From Neckera pumila (taxonomy: Eukaryota > Streptophyta > Bryopsida > Hypnales > Neckeraceae), in assembly GCA_963969595.1 (NCBI GenBank), contig OZ018410.1, forward strand, positions 23,732,913-23,796,912: 64,000 nt of DNA, in the 5' to 3' direction. How positions within the stretch are numbered: position 1 is the stretch's first letter; each line of letters starts with the position of its first letter. The notes beneath the pieces are model-generated. The model ran no database searches, was not told where the DNA came from, and saw only the letters and a list, made by a program, of their open reading frames with translations. Below, in pieces: positions 23,401-34,867 of this stretch. The position numbers and the translations under genes are program-made.

Positions 23401-25245
23401 TCCGCTGCACTTCACCCAGTATCCACAGAATTATTTTCCTTTCAAAAATTCTGAGCAACCACATTCTGGCTGGTGGGGCGCTTAGGGATTAAAAAGTTAT
23501 TGAATGATGTGTCATTTTCAACGGTCGGCGAGCAGCTTAAATTTTTTTTGAAAAATCACTTTTAAAAAAAATTCAAAATTCAAAATTTATTTTCTAGATT
23601 TATGTATACATAAAAAGCTTTGAATTACTCCATTTTGATTTATGAGATGAAAGTATGAGGTGTTCTAGTTTACAGGCAGTTATGGATTCCCTATGCTAAA
23701 ACAAACTTTGAAGTCCTTTATTTAATCCAATTTTTATATTTTTGAAAAAAATAATAGCATAGGATATATATTGTTTATTACAACATTACAACATTACAAC
23801 CATTGGGATTGACATTTTTCAATTTCATAATTAAATTCTTAACAATTTCGTGTTTTGAATCATTCTCTACTTCTTTCTACAACCTATTTTTTTCCTATAT
23901 GTTGTACAATTGCAAATGGTCTAAAATTTTTCAAGCATGTAGCCAAATTGCTTTGATGAATGAATTTAAGGAGTAACCACTGTTTTGGCCATTTTTCATT
24001 TAAATGTGACCTTGTGAAGTGCAGCTGCCCGGTTTTTTGCAGGGCCAAAAAAGGGGTTTTTGTCAATTCAAATGCTAATATCTTGCAATCTACAAGGTGG
24101 AAAATTCTGAAATTTTTTCTACATATTTTCAAACAAGCTTACTACAAGATCCTATGATTACACGTGCCCAAAAATGTTTTTTTTCTAAACTTTGGTACTT
24201 ATACTAGAAATGGTAGTTTTGGAGCGTTTTTGGTGAAAACATAGTCTCTGACCTTTAGAAGTTAAAAATTTTGCAAAAATTTTGAGTGAAGAAAGTTATT
24301 TGGAGAGCTAATTGAAATTTCACTTTTATAATTAGCTTTCTCTTGATACCTAAGAAGTCATTTTTTTGTAGTCATCTCTAATTGTATTTACTTGTATGCA
24401 AAAAAATTCAATTTTGACCCTTGCTATTTTAAAGCACATAATCAAAGCATGTTGGAACATGTGTTTTATATTTGGAAGGTGGAGAGGTATTCAGTAGTAG
24501 TAAAAGCAAGCTTGACCTCCCCATTGGTTCAAATGGTTACTCCCATCTCCTGGAAAAGGTCAATTTCTCTCATCCATGTCTCATCCACAAGTATAGATAT
24601 GATCTACATGTACACCCACAATGATCACGAATGAAGCAGGTATGTTGGCTAATTCTGTGCATGTACCGCATGTCATGACTGTGATGGAGAGTGATTGTGA
24701 TACTTTGCAATGCCATATTGCAAGACCATTCCACAAGTCAAGGTGCAAATGTTACGTCCAATAGCAAGGATCAAACATCTGTTGTGAAGCTTAAATTGCA
24801 AAGGAGTCTAAAGGCACTCCAGGTCCAACGTACTGCGGTAGAAAAAAACAATGGGGCAAGAACAAAGAAATTATGATAGCTTTTTGGTTCTACCTAGATG
24901 ATATTGAGCGATTTATTTGAGGCTCTAAACGTGCATGGGTAATTGACTAGCCCCAAGTACTAGACTTATGCCTATACTAACTAACAGTCTGGCACCAATT
25001 TGACTCGCTATAAAATAATAATACTGCAAGAGGCCGGCTTTCAGCTCCAATCACGACCACCTATGTCACCTTGATGTTTATTCACCATGTCAAATGTTTT
25101 CAAGGCGATCCTTTACAACCAGCCTAGTCGTTTGCATGTGGACACATATTCAGCAAGTTGGAGGAGTAAGGCTATATGACGTATTGCAAATGCTCCTGCT
25201 ACAGAGTACTGCAATTAATGGGAGAGTACTCGTTATGTCACATGA

Positions 25246-25467
25246 ATGACCTTGGAAATAACCATGCTCCCCTTCTCCGGACTTAAAGCAATCATCTCCC
25301 TTCAATCGGGAACTGAGCCCACGCAAAAGGTTTATCGAACCATACTTGGCATGTATCTGGAGTGTACTTGCCCCAATTTTGTAGACATATCCGTCTCAGC
25401 AATTGGTGGCCGCCATCAGTACATGAATTGCAAAGTTAACATCTTTACTACTTATTTTGTCACTTGA
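25246..25467 (+). pseudogene. Possible SWIM-like zinc-finger remnant
   Basis: The frame contains YLECTCPNF, about sixteen further residues, then HQYMNCK. The spacing of CxC...C resembles SWIM fingers (CxCxnCxH), which in plants occur in transposase-derived and other proteins. The final His is not seen, as the frame continues VNIFTT. No longer reading frame surrounds it. This is a weak match and could be chance. Confidence 0.25.
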
Positions 25468-26084
25468 GCAAAATGAATCCGGTAGACAAGAAGTTTATAC
25501 ATTCTCCAAACTTCAGCTTCAATGAAGTGAAGCTATTTCCAAATAAGACAGGTATCATCAAGGTTCCAAGTGAGAGTCTTCAACATACCTAGAAGACCAA
25601 GAATCTTTGAGTAATTGGCATTTGAGATTGGAAGACTGTAGACTGAAATTAAATATAGAGCTATAAAAATATCATTCTCTATTTGGACAAATATTGTAAA
25701 TTGCCAACAAATTCAATACAGACTATTTCCAATTTGAATTTGAATTTTACTGTACTCCAGTTCTTAGCCTTTATAATATATACTTCTAATATTGCAAAAA
25801 GTAAAGAAAATTAAAAAATTTATACAAATTGTACATATCAATGGTAATAGGTCTACAGTAATAGGTACTAGATTTTACTAAAAATAATAAATTTTCGTAA
25901 AATTTTGAAAATATTTTCTATATTTAGAAATATTATTTTGACTTTTTTAAAGATTTTCCAAATTTCAGAACTCAACTCTCACATAATCCTTGCTCAGCAC
26001 TTGTACGCTCATGCTCACAAGCTCACAATCATTAGGAAAAGTCTGAGGCCTCAAAGAGTCTCCTAGTGTTTGATTTTTTTTTTT

Positions 26085-26185
26085 TGTAATTGCACCGCGG
26101 AGGGCCCGAAATTATTATTATTTTTTTTATAATTGCACCTTAGGGGTGCAAAACTCACGGCCCCTTCAAGGACTGGAATTTTGTA
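26085..26185 (+). repeat. Short dispersed repeat with AATTGCACC...GGGGTGC
   Basis: TTTTGTAATTGCACCGCGGA (26085) and TATAATTGCACCTTAGGGGTG (26130) are related to each other and to TATAATTGCACCTTGGGGGTG at about 47212. Each is preceded by a T run and followed by a TTTTGTAATG-like end. It may be the end of a retroposon; the family is unknown. Confidence 0.4.
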
Positions 26186-26670
26186 ATGCTAGCACCATTA
26201 ATTAAATTGAGAGTATATCCAATAACTTCAATCAAGAAGAAGTTGGTAGTATTTGAAGTTACTAACTTGAAGAAACCACTTCTTAAGTGAGTTGGAGTCA
26301 ATGACTTGGTGCACACTGTGTGGAATAGAGTATTGGTACTTAGCTAAATGGGAATGTTGGATTAGAATTATTTTACATTAAATTATTTCACCAAAAGTCT
26401 ATGAACATTGAGGTTAGTTAGTACACCATAGGATATTAGTAGTTGAAGCATTATGAGACATTGGTAGTTAGATTATCATGTGACATAGGCTACACCACTA
26501 ATAAGTGCAAAATAGACTTGTTTGTCTTTACATATTCTATACTATGTTATATACTCTAAGTAGTATATAACATAGGTTGGTGGATGAAAGAGATACAATT
26601 GAGTTGAGACTACAACTACACTAACATGTAAGCCTAGAAATGCAAGCCTATGAACCTTCAACTTAGTTGT

Positions 26671-26855
26671 AAGTAGGCACCCTGCAACCATTGAAGGTGG
26701 CTATAATATATGTATCTGTGATATAAGCACCCTATAACTATAGAAGGTGCATATGATATAAGCACCATTTAAATATAGAAAGTGCATATAATATAAACAC
26801 CTATAACATAGACACCTATACCATAGATATCCTATATATAACATGGAAGGTGCCT
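26671..26855 (+). repeat. Degenerate short tandem repeat (AGCACC...GAAGGTGC, about 40 bp)
   Basis: Units such as ATAAGCACCCTATAACTATA followed by GAAGGTGCATATGATATAAG recur four to five times with decay. No coding content. Confidence 0.6.
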
Positions 26856-28676
26856 AGCTTCTAGGCTCAAGGTCCTATGCTCACATGCTAGCAACCCTCA
26901 TCATTGCAAACAAGAAGGTTCATCTACCGATCCACGTTGACATTGTACCCACAATTATTGGTCACTATGATCAACAATTCATTAATTTTGCGTTGACATA
27001 AATCAAAACATACTTTTCAACACCAACAAGCCATCCATGGCAAAATCAAATCTACTATGCTTCACACTATAAGCTCAAGCACTACTATATACCATCTAGA
27101 GTCTCAACTTTGGCTATAGTAGATGTACAGTTGCATTGCCTTTTTCTATGTTGCCCCTTCCACTTTTATTCTACTTCCTATGCTATATGTTTAGAAAAAC
27201 AATATTAGCATTTAAAATGGAAAAATACATTTTTCTTTATCAGTTTTCTAATTTTCTCAACTTGAACTATTGCACTACAAATTTTAGAAACAAAAGGTCT
27301 TTATGGTGGAGAATTGGGAGAATTGAATTTAGGGTCTAGGAAAAAATTCATTCTTAAAAAATTGTCAAGTAGGCATAGATACGCAATGGAAAAAAACCCG
27401 AAATCATTAATAATTTTAAAATGAAATTGAAACATGTCAATTAGCAGTGAGATTGTTCCAGTAATCAATTTAAACCATGTGGACTTCTTTTTTTGAAAAT
27501 TGTAAAAATTGAATTAAAATGATTTTTAAAGTTGTTTTTTCAAGAGGGATGCATTATTTGCCTACAAAAGAACTTTTTTGTCAATGAGAATATATTCTAA
27601 GAGATACTAATATTTAAAAGCATTATTTTGAAGTTTTGATGTTTATTTTTTACTTCATGGTCTTGTTTGAAAGACATTTTTCACTTTGAACTAAGGTAAC
27701 CAAATCTAACTTTGACTTCTTCTTCAATCCCAAACTCTACGTTTGGATTCATTCCCAACCTTTTGATAATTAGAGTGAAATTGACTCACTTTTTGAGATA
27801 TAGATGGACTCTCATCATTCCCTTAGATTTCTATTTTTTGAAGCATGATTTTGGGCAAGTTTAAGGACATTAATAGGTGCCTACTGCCCTTTCACATCAA
27901 TCACTTGTAGAATGTTTTTCTTATTAAAAAATTTAAGATAATTCTTTTTTCTTTAGGTTGCTTTACCAAAAGGATAATTGACACAAATTAATCAATCACA
28001 GCTCTTAATAACAAGAAAGGGGATAATTTCTTAAAGGGTCAAAAAAGGGATTTGGTTGCTTTAATAAAAAAAATTCTCATTGACAGCCAACAGTCCTATG
28101 TAATAAAAATACATGATTGAAACTCAAACATATTGTAGAAGGTTAAATTGAATTTAGAAATAAAATTTGATTTGTATTACTTTAAATTCTTTGAACTTTA
28201 TTTCTTATGCGTATCTATTACATTTTTTGGTGTGACAAAGAAATTAAAATATGTTCAAAAGATTGTTTGAAAATTGAAGATGCCTCATTTCTTACTCATA
28301 AGTTAAGTCCTTAACTTTTCCAAGGTGCTTCACTAGTAATTACTTAGAAATAATGTAAGACCTATTATAAGATATATTTTAAATGTTGGAGCTAATATTT
28401 TAAAGAGAATTCAAGTTACTATAGCATCACTTTTTGAAGTGTTATATATTACAACTACTATATAGTACATAGTAATGATCCATAGTATATAATCTGTAAA
28501 TCTACACAAGCAGTAGTCTTAAAGGGAAAGAATGATCCTGTACACGGAGCTTTCATTTTTTATTTGCAAATAGACAAATTGATGAACGTCTCATTTGGAT
28601 TGTTGTGTATTTGTTTTCTCCAATTCAAATTTGTGATGGGCAATTTTCAAAGATGTGTACCGTAAGTTAAGCTTAA

Positions 28677-29594
28677 CCCCTAAAGGACCAAGGTCTTTTT
28701 TCTGCGAAAAAACTCTCAAAACAGCCATTTCTAAAGCAAAGAGTAAAAAATTAATTTTTTTTTTTTGCACATCTAACTATAGGATCTTATACCTAACTAG
28801 TATGACAATGTGTGGAAAAAATTTCAGAATTTTTGACTGCACAGATTGCAAGATATTTGCGTTTGAAGTGAAAAATAAATAAATTTTCAGCACATTGCGG
28901 GACTAGATTTTTTGACTTTGAACATTTTGAGCTCAAATTTTTTGCACTACAGAGTTTTGAGCTTTAAATCTTTCTAGTGGAGAATTGAGTTGAGAGTCTA
29001 GGAAAAAAAAAAAACTCAAAAAAACTTAATTTGCATTCTTAAAAAAATTGTTAAGTAAAAGTAGGTACAAGATAGAAGGAAAACCTAAAATATTAATATC
29101 TTTTTGATGGAATTAAAATGCACTAATTCCAATGGTGAAAATTTTCTAGCACAAAAACTAAACCATGTGGAACTTCTTTGTTTGAAAAATGGCAAAAATT
29201 GCATTCCAAAATGAATCCTACAAGTTATTTTTTCCAAGAAGATGCTTTAATTGCCCCAAAAACAAGATTGTCCATAACTTTCTCATATAAAATCCAAATG
29301 AAATGAATCAAAGCTTTTCAAATAGACAAAAATATAATCTATAAGCAAAAAAAATTAGAAAAATAAAAATAATTTTTTTGCAAAATTTTTTTGCTGCCCC
29401 TTCTCTCTTGTTTTGAGCTTTTTTGAGCATAACTTTTGTTCCCGAGCACCAATTGAAAAAAAATGATATTATCACAAAGCTTATCAATTTTCCTATCTCC
29501 AAAAAAAGTTTCAGAAAATCACGACAAAAATTCAGCCGGTAGGTACCTGCCCAAAATCCCATTTGTCCCCGAAGGGACAATGGTCCTTTAGGGG
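28677..29594. mobile_element. piggyBac-type MITE, subfamily alpha (copy 1, 918 bp)
   Basis: TTAA is present on both sides (28673-28676 and 29595-29598), with tips CCCCTAAAGGACC and GGTCCTTTAGGGG forming perfect 13-bp inverted ends. The interior matches 31394-32319 (opposite orientation) and 37758-38681, for example AAAACTCTCAAAACAGCCAT and GCACATTGCGGGACTAGATT. No coding capacity. Confidence 0.85.
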
Positions 29595-31393
29595 TTAACC
29601 AATATTGTAATATTTGTGGGATTTCCAATTTTCTTGTTTTTTTCTCCTATTGTATAGGTATGATTTATTTGTACGTATTGTTTGATATATGATGTCTGTA
29701 TTTGTATTACTAGTGCAGGTTGTATTCAATAGTAGGTTGAGTATACATGTTGTACTAATTAACTTTAAAATTGCATATAAACTTTTGAATTACAACATGG
29801 ATATGTTTAAATGCCTGAAATTTCAATTTTAACTATCATAGGGTATAGAAAAATTGGCAAAAAATAGAAGTAGAAAAAAAATAGGGGCATATCTACTGGT
29901 AAATAATAGCTAAATAACCCTCCAAATAAAAAATTTCAACACACGTATATATGGATTACAAGGTATAGTTAAGTACCCAGGTAACTTTTTCATTCAAAGT
30001 AAGCTTAACATCAAGCCGAGTATGAAAATGCACCGGGAGCAATCAAGCAAGTGAGTTTAATGAATAGGGCGATAGTGGAGAAGATGCGTTGGGTAAAGGC
30101 ATCTTTATTCTATCCTCTAAGGAGGCACGACAATTGCAAGTCTTGCGTGGGTTTAAAAAGAATATTAGAAAAAATGTGGACAATCTGGAAAGGTAGAAGG
30201 GTTGACATGCCAAGCTATTTCAAGAACCTACAAGATGTATATGAAGTACTATCCTTGCCTTGTATGCCATATAGAGGGAAGCATAGTGTACCCCATTGAA
30301 GCAGCCTTTTGATTTTTGATACCTTCTATACTACAATATGAAATATTAAATGGCAATAGGAAAAAAGACAAACTGGAACACAAGTTCAAGGTCCTCTAAA
30401 GTGCATCCTTCTAGCCTTCCAAAGAGTCCATTTTTTCTCTGATGCAACGAAAACCTGCAACATAACCTTCATGGGCGCAATACTACCTGATTCTTGCATG
30501 AGAAGAATTGGTCCTAGGTTGTGCCCTCCAAAATCTTTTGCACTCTTTGGTCACCAAAAACCTTTACAGAAAATTTCTGGCCACAAGAGGGTTGCTATTC
30601 TGCTAAAATGCACAAAAATATGCATTAAGAGAAAATATCAACCCAAAAAGCCGTTAGGGAATCTATAAGGTGAGCAGTCAGCTGGTGTGCCTCGTCGGAT
30701 TTTCGATGATTTTTTTAAAAATATTTAATATAATAAATAAATAAATCACTATATTTGCACATTTGACAAAGCCCGAATGCCCCTCCACAAGGCCCAAGTT
30801 TTTTGTAATGATGGCATTTATGACAACCTTAATGAAGTATAATCAATGAAAAAATTTCAAGATTGTTAAAAACTTGGAGTTCTCTCCTGCCTACACTTCG
30901 GATGGGATTGTTGAAGCAGTCTGTGGTTTGATTAGAATGCCAATATTGATGAGCGATTGTCTGCTTTAATTTTCCTAAGTAATTGTCATATTTCATCACT
31001 TGGGACTCAACTCTTTTTTCTTTTTCATTTCTTGCAAGTTTGAATGTAGTTTTAGTTACAAAAAGCCCCCAAAAGAGTGTAAGACCAGAATAGGCATGTC
31101 ACATGCTAATATAGCATTTGATCCCTTATAAGTATATTTTCCCTTATGACCTCAAGAGTTGAGGTCATAAGCCCATTCCCAGAGATAGGATTTACTTTTC
31201 CCAATGTATCGACGAAATAACAAAAATCTCGATTCTTAGTCTGTAGGAGTTACAACCTCAAGACGGACACCTAGGAGGAGTCTAGAGATGCGGTATGTCA
31301 TTCTAAGGTTGAAATCACATTTGAAGATCATTCCCAAAATCAATTTGCCAAGATTCCCCCCTACAAAGAAGATTTTCTAATCACCGGAATTAA
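29595..31393. other. Intergenic sequence, no gene recognised
   Basis: A frame at 30051-30299 and its surroundings have slightly less biased composition but show no domain or convincing splice sites. The rest is AT-rich. Confidence 0.45.
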
Positions 31394-32319
31394 CCCCTAA
31401 AGGACTGTTGTCCGTTCGGGGGACAAATGCATTTTCGGGCAGGTACCTACGGGCTGAAATTTTCTTGTAATTTTTTGAAAGTTTTTTGGAAGATAGAAAA
31501 TTTGATAAGCTTTATGGAAATATAACTTTTTTCACAATTGGTGCTCGGGAAAAAAAGTTATGACCAAATAAGCTCAAAACACGGGTAGGCGGGCAGCCTG
31601 GGCAACAAAAAAAAATGGACAAAAATTTGATTTTTTTTTTAATATTTTTTTCCTCATAGATTATTTTTTTTCTATTTGAAAAGCATTGATTCATTTCATT
31701 TGGATTTGTTATGAGAAAGTTAGGGACATTCTTGTTTTTTGGGCTATTAGATCATCTTCTTGAAAAAAATGACTTCTAGGATGCATTTTTGAATGCAATT
31801 TTTCAAATTCTTTAGTTTTCTTTTTATTGTATGTTTATATTACTTGCTAGAAAAATCTCACCATTGGAATTAGTGCATTTTAATTCCATCTAAAATCTAT
31901 GAATATTTTAGATTTTCCTTCTATCTCATATCTACTTCTACTTAACAACTTCTTAAAGAATGATAATTAAGAATTTTTGAATTTTATTTTTTCTTAGACT
32001 CTCAACTCAATTCTCCACTACAAATATTTAAAGCTCAAAACTCTGTAGTGCAAAAATTTTAAGTTAAAAATGTTCAAAGTCAAAAAATCTAATCCCGCAA
32101 TGTGATGAAAATTTTGTTTTTTTCACTTTAAACGTAGATATCTTGCAATCTGTGCAATCAAAAATTCTAAAAAATTTTCCACACGCTCTCATACTAGTTA
32201 GGTGTAAGATCCTATGGTTAGATGTGAAAAAAAAGTTTTACAAATTTTTTTACTTTTTGCTATAGAAATGGCAGTTTTGATTGTTTTTTGGCAGAAAAAG
32301 GACCTTGGTCCTTTAGGGG
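31394..32319. mobile_element. piggyBac-type MITE, subfamily alpha (copy 2, 926 bp)
   Basis: TTAA is present on both sides (31390-31393 and 32320-32323). The tips are CCCCTAAAGGACTG and GGTCCTTTAGGGG. It is the reverse-orientation partner of the copies at 28677 and 37758, colinear through the whole length. Confidence 0.85.
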
Positions 32320-34804
32320 TTAAAAGGAGAAGATAGATTTGATTCTCCTATGACCTATTGTGCAAAGTAAAAATATTAGTTGGCACATCCTTTGTGAAAT
32401 TCCATGAGGGATTCCATAAAGAGTTTTGGAATTTTCTGACTTGCAGAAAATGCCCTTTTGGACGGTCAATTGCCAAAACCTACAATGGAAAATTCTTGGA
32501 AATTACCCGGGTTGCGGTAAAATCTCACTAAAGTTAGACTTGATTTTTTTATGCTAATAAGATGCCCCAAAAAATTTCAGGACATTCCATTAGCCAGAGG
32601 TGCCTAAACCGGCGAGATTCCCCAACAATTGCCAAATTTGAAGAATGCGGTGAAGTTGACCAGCGTTCCGAGAGCACATGGAATCGGAATGAGGTCCAAG
32701 TTGGATCTTTTTTTACTCCCTTATACCCTTCTAAGGAATCTAGGCTAGTTACCTTTCTCAGAAAAGTCAACCTTCAAGAACTAGATTTGAACCCCGCTTT
32801 GGTGTTCAGTTAGCGCTAAGTTTCATTGAGTTTTTGATGACAAATTAGGGGGTAAGGGACTCTTTGGACTAAAAATGGCCTTATGAAGCCAATGGCGCAA
32901 TTTTTTTGTCATTTAGAATTGTTCTCCAAAAATTAGAGTTTAGGACCAACATAAAAAGTCAAAATTTAGAAGATTAGGATGAAAATCTTAAATGATAAGA
33001 TTACCACTAAGAAAGGGAGGGGCATGAGCTCCCTTGGAAATGTATATAAGGGACTCACTTTTCTCTCAACAAACATCCTTTGGACCATCATTTTGGTCTT
33101 CTAAAACACGTTGGTTCATTTAGCTGGACTTTTTGGCCGTTTAGAGCCAAAATCGCAAACGTGTGTGTTTTTGGAACATTTTAAGTTCCATTGTTGTTGG
33201 TTTTGAAGCTTTCTTTGAAGGACATTGGGGTCCCTTCAAAGTTTGTCTTTGTGTGTATGTGTTGGACTTGTAGTACTAACTTGAGTCATTTGTTGAAGAA
33301 TTTTGCATGGAATTTTACTAACATATATTAATCCTAGAGCATATCCCCTTTTGTACCTTGCGATGCTGCTTAGGGGGGGATCCTCTAGTGTTTTCCTTGA
33401 GCTTTGGCTTAGTTTGGGTTGGATTTTTAGAAATTAGAGTACTTACCAAAAATTTGGCGAAGCTATAGCCTTTTTTACATAGAATTTTGGGTGTTAAAAA
33501 AAACATGGCAAAGCCATAGTCTTTTGTATTTAGAAATTTCGGGTGTTAGAAAAATGACGGCAAAGCTATAATCTTTTGTACTTAGAATTTTTGGTTTTAG
33601 AAAAATAACTGCAAAGCTATAGTCTTTTGTACTTAGAATTTGGGGTGCTAGAAAAATCACGGCGAAGCTATAACCTCCCTTGCAATTATCTCACAAAGTT
33701 TAGCTTCCAAAATTTTTGAAATTTCTTCAAAATTTAGTATCCAAAATTAGAGGCCAAAACATCCTTATTTCCAAAGAGGGGGTTTAGTGTTTCGTTTCCA
33801 AAACATCTTGGGTGAGAAATCACTCTTGGTGTCCTAAAAAATTCCAAAAAAAAGCAAATTGGTGGATAATCAATTCCCATTAGTTGGAAAAGCTAATGGC
33901 CTTCCAGAAAAAATATCAAAATTTCAAGCCAAGTCAGTCTGGCCAAACGGCATGGAGTTGCTAGAATGTCCGGGAGGGAGCCCTACCAACCCCCCCTAAG
34001 TTGTCCCCATCATCACGCCTCGTCAGCAAAGAGCCAGGGTCACTACCAGCCGCGGCTTGCCACGGGGTGACGATTGGCGGACCAGCAGGCTATGCTGCGA
34101 GGGCCTCTCTGTTGGCCGCTCCCCGATCTGGACTCTGGTTTGTTTGAACTGGTTGCCTCCTTGATTTGGACTACTCTGGTTTTTTCTTTGAACTGGCTTA
34201 GTTTCTTTCCCTCAAAGGAAAAAACTAGTTGTGACCTTAAGACTACTTTTGTCTTTGGGGGAAGAAGGATAATGGAAATTATCATTAAAAACTAGAAAAG
34301 CCCAGAAAAAAGAAATAGCATAGGATAGGAGAAGAAAGGAAAGGTTAAAAGATGGATTCATAGAAATTAGAGTAGAATAGCCAAAAATACTAGATAGGGA
34401 AGGAAGGAGAAAACTCTAAAACTGCATAGCCAAGAAGTAGACAACATTTAGTGAGAAAAATTGTTTGAAAGAAGAAGTGAGTGCAGAAGAAGATGAAGGG
34501 TTAGGAATGAGAAGATTAGGTGAAAATCTTGGAGAGCCAATTTAGAACCATAAATCCTTTGGATAGAACAATAATTGACCAAGATAAAATAGGAATTGGA
34601 AGGTCAATTATTGTTTAGAAGTTTGAAGTCAATTATTAATTCCAAAAGAAGTCAACTCATAGAATAGTTAAATAATTGAATTCAAATAGTGTTAGAAGAA
34701 AAAGGAGTAGAGGTAGAAAGAAGAAGGAAGTAGTGAAAACTCCAAAACTTTGTATTAGAACACCATCTTTAAAGGGTGAGTAAATTGTAAAGACTACACC
34801 AAAA
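32320..34804. other. Intergenic sequence with a TATA-like promoter and minisatellite
   Basis: TGTATATAAGGGACTC at about 33040-33055 is a good TATA context. It could belong to a retrotransposon LTR or to the gene fragment at 34805. No tRNA primer-binding site, polyprotein or matching second LTR was found. 33980-34160 is GC-rich but has no recognisable product. Confidence 0.35.
33440..33680. repeat. 51-bp tandem repeat, five units
   Basis: The phrase GCAAAGCTATAGTCTTTTGT recurs with changes at spacings of 51-52 bp (key word at about 33461, 33512, 33564, 33615 and 33666). Because 51 is divisible by three, the minus strand reads as a 17-residue periodic peptide (STKDYSFAVIFL), which I take as a by-product. 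Confidence 0.85.
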
Positions 34805-34867
34805 ATGGCAGACCGGGATTACCCCGAGGAGCTACTCTACAACACAGTGGATGACACCCAACTTGAG
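34805..34867 (+). other. Orphan first exon candidate (MADRDYPEELLYNTVDDTQLE)
   Basis: An ATG in a fair context (AAAATGGC) opens 21 acidic, protein-like codons. They end at a textbook donor, GAG|GTAAGT. GC content and codon use stand out from the AG/AT-rich surroundings. No following exon was recognised before the MITE at 36595, so this may be a remnant, a captured exon, or the start of a gene whose later exons are lost. Confidence 0.3.

Larger units (their letters stand above)
18021..23488 (-). mobile_element. piggyBac-type DNA transposon, transposase-bearing, decayed
   Basis: The element is about 5.47 kb. It begins CCCTGAGCACC after TTAA (18017-18020) and ends, reverse-complemented, TCCCTAAGCGCC before TTAA (23489-23492). 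The tips follow CCCTRAGCRCC, in keeping with the CCC...GGG ends and TTAA target of the piggyBac superfamily. It contains a transposase pseudogene on the minus strand (19075-20930) and an upstream 2.5 kb coding-like stretch (20930-23400). The interior is far more GC-rich than the host MITE. Element limits rest on the comparison with the empty site at 45500-46424. Confidence 0.75.
17860..24261. mobile_element. piggyBac-type MITE (subfamily beta-prime) split by a larger piggyBac element
   Basis: TTAA stands outside both ends (17856-17859 and 24262-24265), with tips CCTCTAAAGGACC and CCTTTAGAAG. Only 17860-18020 and about 23489-24261 belong to this element, together about 930 bp. Both parts match the uninterrupted 925 bp element at 45500-46424, including AGTAGCTTTAAGGCCCAACA and the adjoining TTAA. 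That comparison shows the 5.5 kb between them is a later insertion at an internal TTAA. Confidence 0.75.
24262..28676. other. Intergenic sequence with weak coding remnants
   Basis: This is mostly AT-rich. Between 24400 and 25470 the base composition is less biased and short frames occur, including a possible zinc-finger remnant (25246-25467). From 25500 to 28676 I see no exons, only small repeats listed separately. Confidence 0.45.

Noticed and set aside
17860..24261. Reading this whole interval as a single 6.4 kb autonomous element
   Set aside because: Comparison with 45500-46424 shows an internal TTAA-flanked border at 18021 and 23488, so the transposase belongs to a nested element with different tips.
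33475..33660. Minus-strand frame encoding a 17-residue repeating peptide
   Set aside because: It arises because a 51-bp tandem DNA repeat happens to keep frame; there is no start context, no domain and the surroundings are non-coding.
33040..34804. Possible LTR retrotransposon
   Set aside because: A TATA-like promoter is present, but I found no second matching LTR, primer-binding site, polypurine tract pair or polyprotein.
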